NCBI GenBank assembly: GCA_964450345.1
Contig: CAYVEL010000031.1
Span: 1 to 6,996, forward strand
From: JAPLZH01 sp964450345
Lineage (GTDB): Bacteria > Patescibacteriota > Minisyncoccia > Phycocordibacterales > PALSA-1337
Length of the DNA stretch: 6,996 nt
Reading direction: 5' to 3'
Part shown: positions 4,932 through 6,996 of the stretch, piece by piece
How positions within the stretch are numbered: the first letter of the stretch is position 1
How the letters are laid out: each line of letters begins with the position of its first letter
Position numbers and translations under genes: made by a program
The notes under the pieces: generated by a model
What the model saw: only the letters and a program-made list of their open reading frames with translations
What the model was told of the DNA's origin: nothing
The model's database searches: none

Positions 4932-5882
4932 ATGAAACGAGGTTTTACTTTGGTAGAGATTTTGGTTGTGACAAGCATTATAAGTTTGCTGTCATCTACT
5001 ATCTATACTTCATCTAGCCAAGCCAAAGCAAAAGCAAAATTGGCTGCAGCGCAGGTTGCACAGAAGTCAAAACACTCTTTAGTCGCACAGAATACAGAAG
5101 CTTCACTTACTTTTAATACTATAGATACAAGTACAGGACAGACATTATATAAAGATAAAACAAGCGGAATGACTTTTGTGCCATCTGGTTCAGTATCTCA
5201 ATCTTCCGATGTTCCTATGTCTAACGATAGTTACTTGAATACAATAACGTCTTCAAATATTGGAACTAATGATATAAGTACGAGTGGTTCAGAGAATACC
5301 AACTCATCCCTTTCTTTAAATACAACTTCAAGCTTAATAGCGGGTACTCCGGGCCAAGGATTAATTGGTAAAACATTAAAAACTCACTCTATTAATTTAT
5401 GGGTAAAATTTACTGATAAAGATTCTGGAACACCTATTCAAATATTAGATACTAGTGGAAATTCAATCGGTATGATTAGAATGAACGTTATTCATTGTAG
5501 TAGTGGTGGAAGGTTTATGATATGTCAAACGGCAGAGGATAATGCTTTTGGTCCTACTTATGACGGATTTACTGTGAATAATACAACAACTCCATATTTT
5601 TTATATAAACCACCTCTGAATGAATGGATAAATGTTTCATATTCATATTCGTATGAGAATGATAATTTAACTGTATATATTAATGGTCAAAAACTTTATG
5701 ATAAACCTGGATATAATATACCAGCAGGTCTTAATTGGGTTGTATCAGCTGTAAAAATTGGTGGAACTGATTTTACTGGTTTAGTTGATAGCGTTGCTAT
5801 TTATAATACTGTTTTAACAGCTGATAATATTAAGAGTATTTACGCTAAGGGACATACTAGTAGCGGTGTGGCAGTTAAATAG
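4932..5882 (+). CDS. Type IV prepilin-like protein with LamG-type head (first copy)
   Basis: This 316-residue protein begins with a class III (prepilin) signal MKRG, followed by FTLVE. Prepilin peptidase should cut after G4, and E9 is the conserved glutamate at mature position 5. Residues 5-25 are the hydrophobic pilin helix and 29-53 continue it as an Ala/Lys-rich helix. The rest (about 57-306) resembles a concanavalin A/LamG-type beta-sandwich, with ASLTFN at its start, HSINLWVKF (152-160), NEWINVSYSYS (230-240), LTVYINGQKLYD (246-257) and VKIGGTDFTGLVDSVAIYN (274-292), ending ADNIKSIYAKG. It has two cysteines, 189 and 198, close enough to form a disulfide loop. The likely role is a pilus or pseudopilus subunit displaying a carbohydrate- or protein-binding head; the ligand is unknown. 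No Shine-Dalgarno motif precedes the ATG. The gene is followed after 5 nt by a paralogue. Confidence 0.88.
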   Translation: MKRGFTLVEILVVTSIISLLSSTIYTSSSQAKAKAKLAAAQVAQKSKHSLVAQNTEASLTFNTIDTSTGQTLYKDKTSGMTFVPSGSVSQSSDVPMSNDSYLNTITSSNIGTNDISTSGSENTNSSLSLNTTSSLIAGTPGQGLIGKTLKTHSINLWVKFTDKDSGTPIQILDTSGNSIGMIRMNVIHCSSGGRFMICQTAEDNAFGPTYDGFTVNNTTTPYFLYKPPLNEWINVSYSYSYENDNLTVYINGQKLYDKPGYNIPAGLNWVVSAVKIGGTDFTGLVDSVAIYNTVLTADNIKSIYAKGHTSSGVAVK

Positions 5883-5890
5883 TAATTATG
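5879..5890 (+). repeat. 12-bp direct repeat at both pilin starts (other copy 4923-4934)
   Basis: ATAGTAATTATG is identical at 4923-4934 and 5879-5890 and contains the ATG of each pilin gene. In the second copy the first bases include the TAG stop of the first gene. This is what remains if the ancestral gene was duplicated in tandem with a breakpoint just upstream of the start, or if the motif itself is kept for translation initiation. Confidence 0.6.
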
Positions 5891-6874
5891 AGAAAAGGAT
5901 TTACACTAATAGAAATTTTAGTGGTGACAAGTATCATAAGTTTGCTGTCATCTACTATATATAGTTCGACAAATAACGCAAAAGCTAAGGCTCGTGTTTC
6001 AGCTATTCAAACTTCAGAGATAACTAGAATGAGGGCGCTTTCTCAAGATATATCAACCGCACTTACTTTTAATGGTGATAATTCAAATACTCTTTCTAAG
6101 GATTCTTATAGTGGTGATTCTACATATGCACCATCAATTCCTGCTAATGTCTCTGTTTCAACTGATGTTCCAGCAACTTCGGATGCTTATTTGGGCACAT
6201 CAGACATAACTACTGGTAGCGGGGTTAGTAATAGATCTGTAAGTATCACTAACACATCTCTAACAGCACAGCCAGGATCTTCAATATTAGGAAAAACGAT
6301 TAAGAGTCATACTGTGGGTATGTGGGTGAAGTTTGAATATCCTGATAGTTACACTGATTCTCAAAGAGGTTCTGCAATGATTAGAATAAAAGATACTGGT
6401 CTAAATAATTATATATCTTTACTAAAAATTAATGGAACTGTACCTCAACCTCCATATACTTCTTCTCAGATGTTATTTTTTGGGGCGATTGAAGTAGATC
6501 AAGTTATGGACTTATTGAATAGAGCCAATAATATGCCACTTTCAGCTAGTTTTATTCCTCCAAATAATGAATGGCATTATTATATGTATACCTTTAATTA
6601 CAACTCTGGAAATAGAGCTGATATTAACAGACCAGATTTAGTTACTGGTGATTATAAATTTTATGTAGATGGCAAATTAATGTATGATGCCTATAAATAC
6701 GAATCACAATATAATGATGTTAATTGGACTGTTGGATCAGTAGAAATTGGAGGTAGTTCATTTATGGGTAAAATTGATGATGTGGTTATTTACAGTAGAG
6801 TTCTATCACAAGCTGATGTAAGTAGAATGTATGCTATGGGTCTTAATAAGCATAATTCTGTAGCTAAAAAATAA
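5888..6874 (+). CDS. Type IV prepilin-like protein with LamG-type head (second copy)
   Basis: A 328-residue paralogue of the preceding protein. The prepilin signal MRKG precedes FTLIE, and residues 9-25 are identical to the first copy. The head starts at about 58 (TALTFNGDN) and includes HTVGMWVKFE (141-150), NNEWHYYMYTF (226-236), YKFYVDGKLMYD (256-267) and VEIGGSSFMGKIDDVVIYSRVLS (285-307), ending VSRMYAMG. A shared DVPxSxxxYLxT-like block (about 93-103) shows homology between the signal and the main head. Unlike copy one it has no cysteine, and it has insertions around 151-165 and 195-222, so the two heads probably differ in binding surface. The start lies 5 nt after the TAG stop of copy one, so the pair should be co-transcribed and translationally coupled. 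No clear intrinsic terminator follows; 6875-6922 is only AT-rich sequence. Confidence 0.88.
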   Translation: MRKGFTLIEILVVTSIISLLSSTIYSSTNNAKAKARVSAIQTSEITRMRALSQDISTALTFNGDNSNTLSKDSYSGDSTYAPSIPANVSVSTDVPATSDAYLGTSDITTGSGVSNRSVSITNTSLTAQPGSSILGKTIKSHTVGMWVKFEYPDSYTDSQRGSAMIRIKDTGLNNYISLLKINGTVPQPPYTSSQMLFFGAIEVDQVMDLLNRANNMPLSASFIPPNNEWHYYMYTFNYNSGNRADINRPDLVTGDYKFYVDGKLMYDAYKYESQYNDVNWTVGSVEIGGSSFMGKIDDVVIYSRVLSQADVSRMYAMGLNKHNSVAKK

Positions 6875-6922
6875 TTTTTAAAATAATTTTTTAGTAGTGT
6901 AGTTTTGAGAGATAGGATTGAA

Positions 6923-6996
6923 TTAAATAGCTTTAATCTTTTCTATAATAACTGTCATAACACCGTTTCTTTCGGACATTTTTCCGCTTAGTGCTA
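6923..6996 (-). CDS. Probable 3' end of a minus-strand gene (partial, unrecognised)
   Basis: On the minus strand an open frame enters from the right edge and ends with TAA at 6925-6923, giving the 23 residues ALSGKMSERNGVMTVIIEKI plus KAI. The mix of charged residues and a hydrophobic strand (VMTVII) looks like a real protein C-terminus. A second minus frame is also open as far as a TAA further right, and is Lys/Arg-rich and less protein-like. With so few residues the family cannot be named. The gene would be convergent with the pilin pair. Confidence 0.4.
   Translation of the reverse strand, partial: ALSGKMSERNGVMTVIIEKIKAI

Noticed and set aside
6866..6895. AT-rich repeat AAAATAATTTTT after the second pilin as a terminator
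   Set aside because: There is no GC-containing stem; the pairing possible in such AT-only sequence is too weak to call a terminator.

Overview
The window is AT-rich and looks like a piece of a small-genome bacterium, most plausibly a member of the Candidate Phyla Radiation (Patescibacteria, Parcubacteria-like). This is inference from three things. There are two type IV prepilin-like proteins carrying concanavalin A/LamG-type heads, the threonyl-tRNA synthetase lacks the N-terminal TGS domain, and none of the gene starts has a convincing Shine-Dalgarno sequence. All stop codons seen are TAA or TAG and no gene is broken by an in-frame TGA, so there is no sign of the UGA=Gly code of some CPR lineages.

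Layout from left to right: (1) the last 82 codons of gyrB (+). (2) A 259-bp gap with a good sigma70-type promoter followed by about 200 nt of strongly foldable sequence (three hairpins), leading into an unrecognised 178-residue protein (+) that ends in a clear intrinsic terminator. (3) A near-consensus promoter placed so close to the next ATG that the mRNA should be leaderless. It drives a 530-residue secreted and membrane-anchored protein with four Ig-like repeats, each holding one cysteine pair, separated by Asn/Tyr-rich linkers (+). (4) An 18-bp perfect hairpin shared as a bidirectional terminator with the convergent thrS (-). (5) thrS, preceded on the minus strand by a promoter and a compact T-box riboswitch with a canonical antiterminator and a competing 18-bp terminator. 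(6) Divergent from thrS, two tandem paralogous prepilin/LamG genes (+), 5 nt apart, each starting in the same 12-bp sequence ATAGTAATTATG. (7) At the right edge, probably the 3' end of a minus-strand gene.

Functionally the window mixes housekeeping genes (gyrB, thrS) with cell-surface genes. The Ig-like protein and the two pilins look like attachment or surface-display components, which would fit a host-attached lifestyle, but nothing here proves what they bind. The best-supported regulatory system is tRNA-Thr-sensing transcription attenuation of thrS. The least explained part is the structured region upstream of the 178-residue protein.
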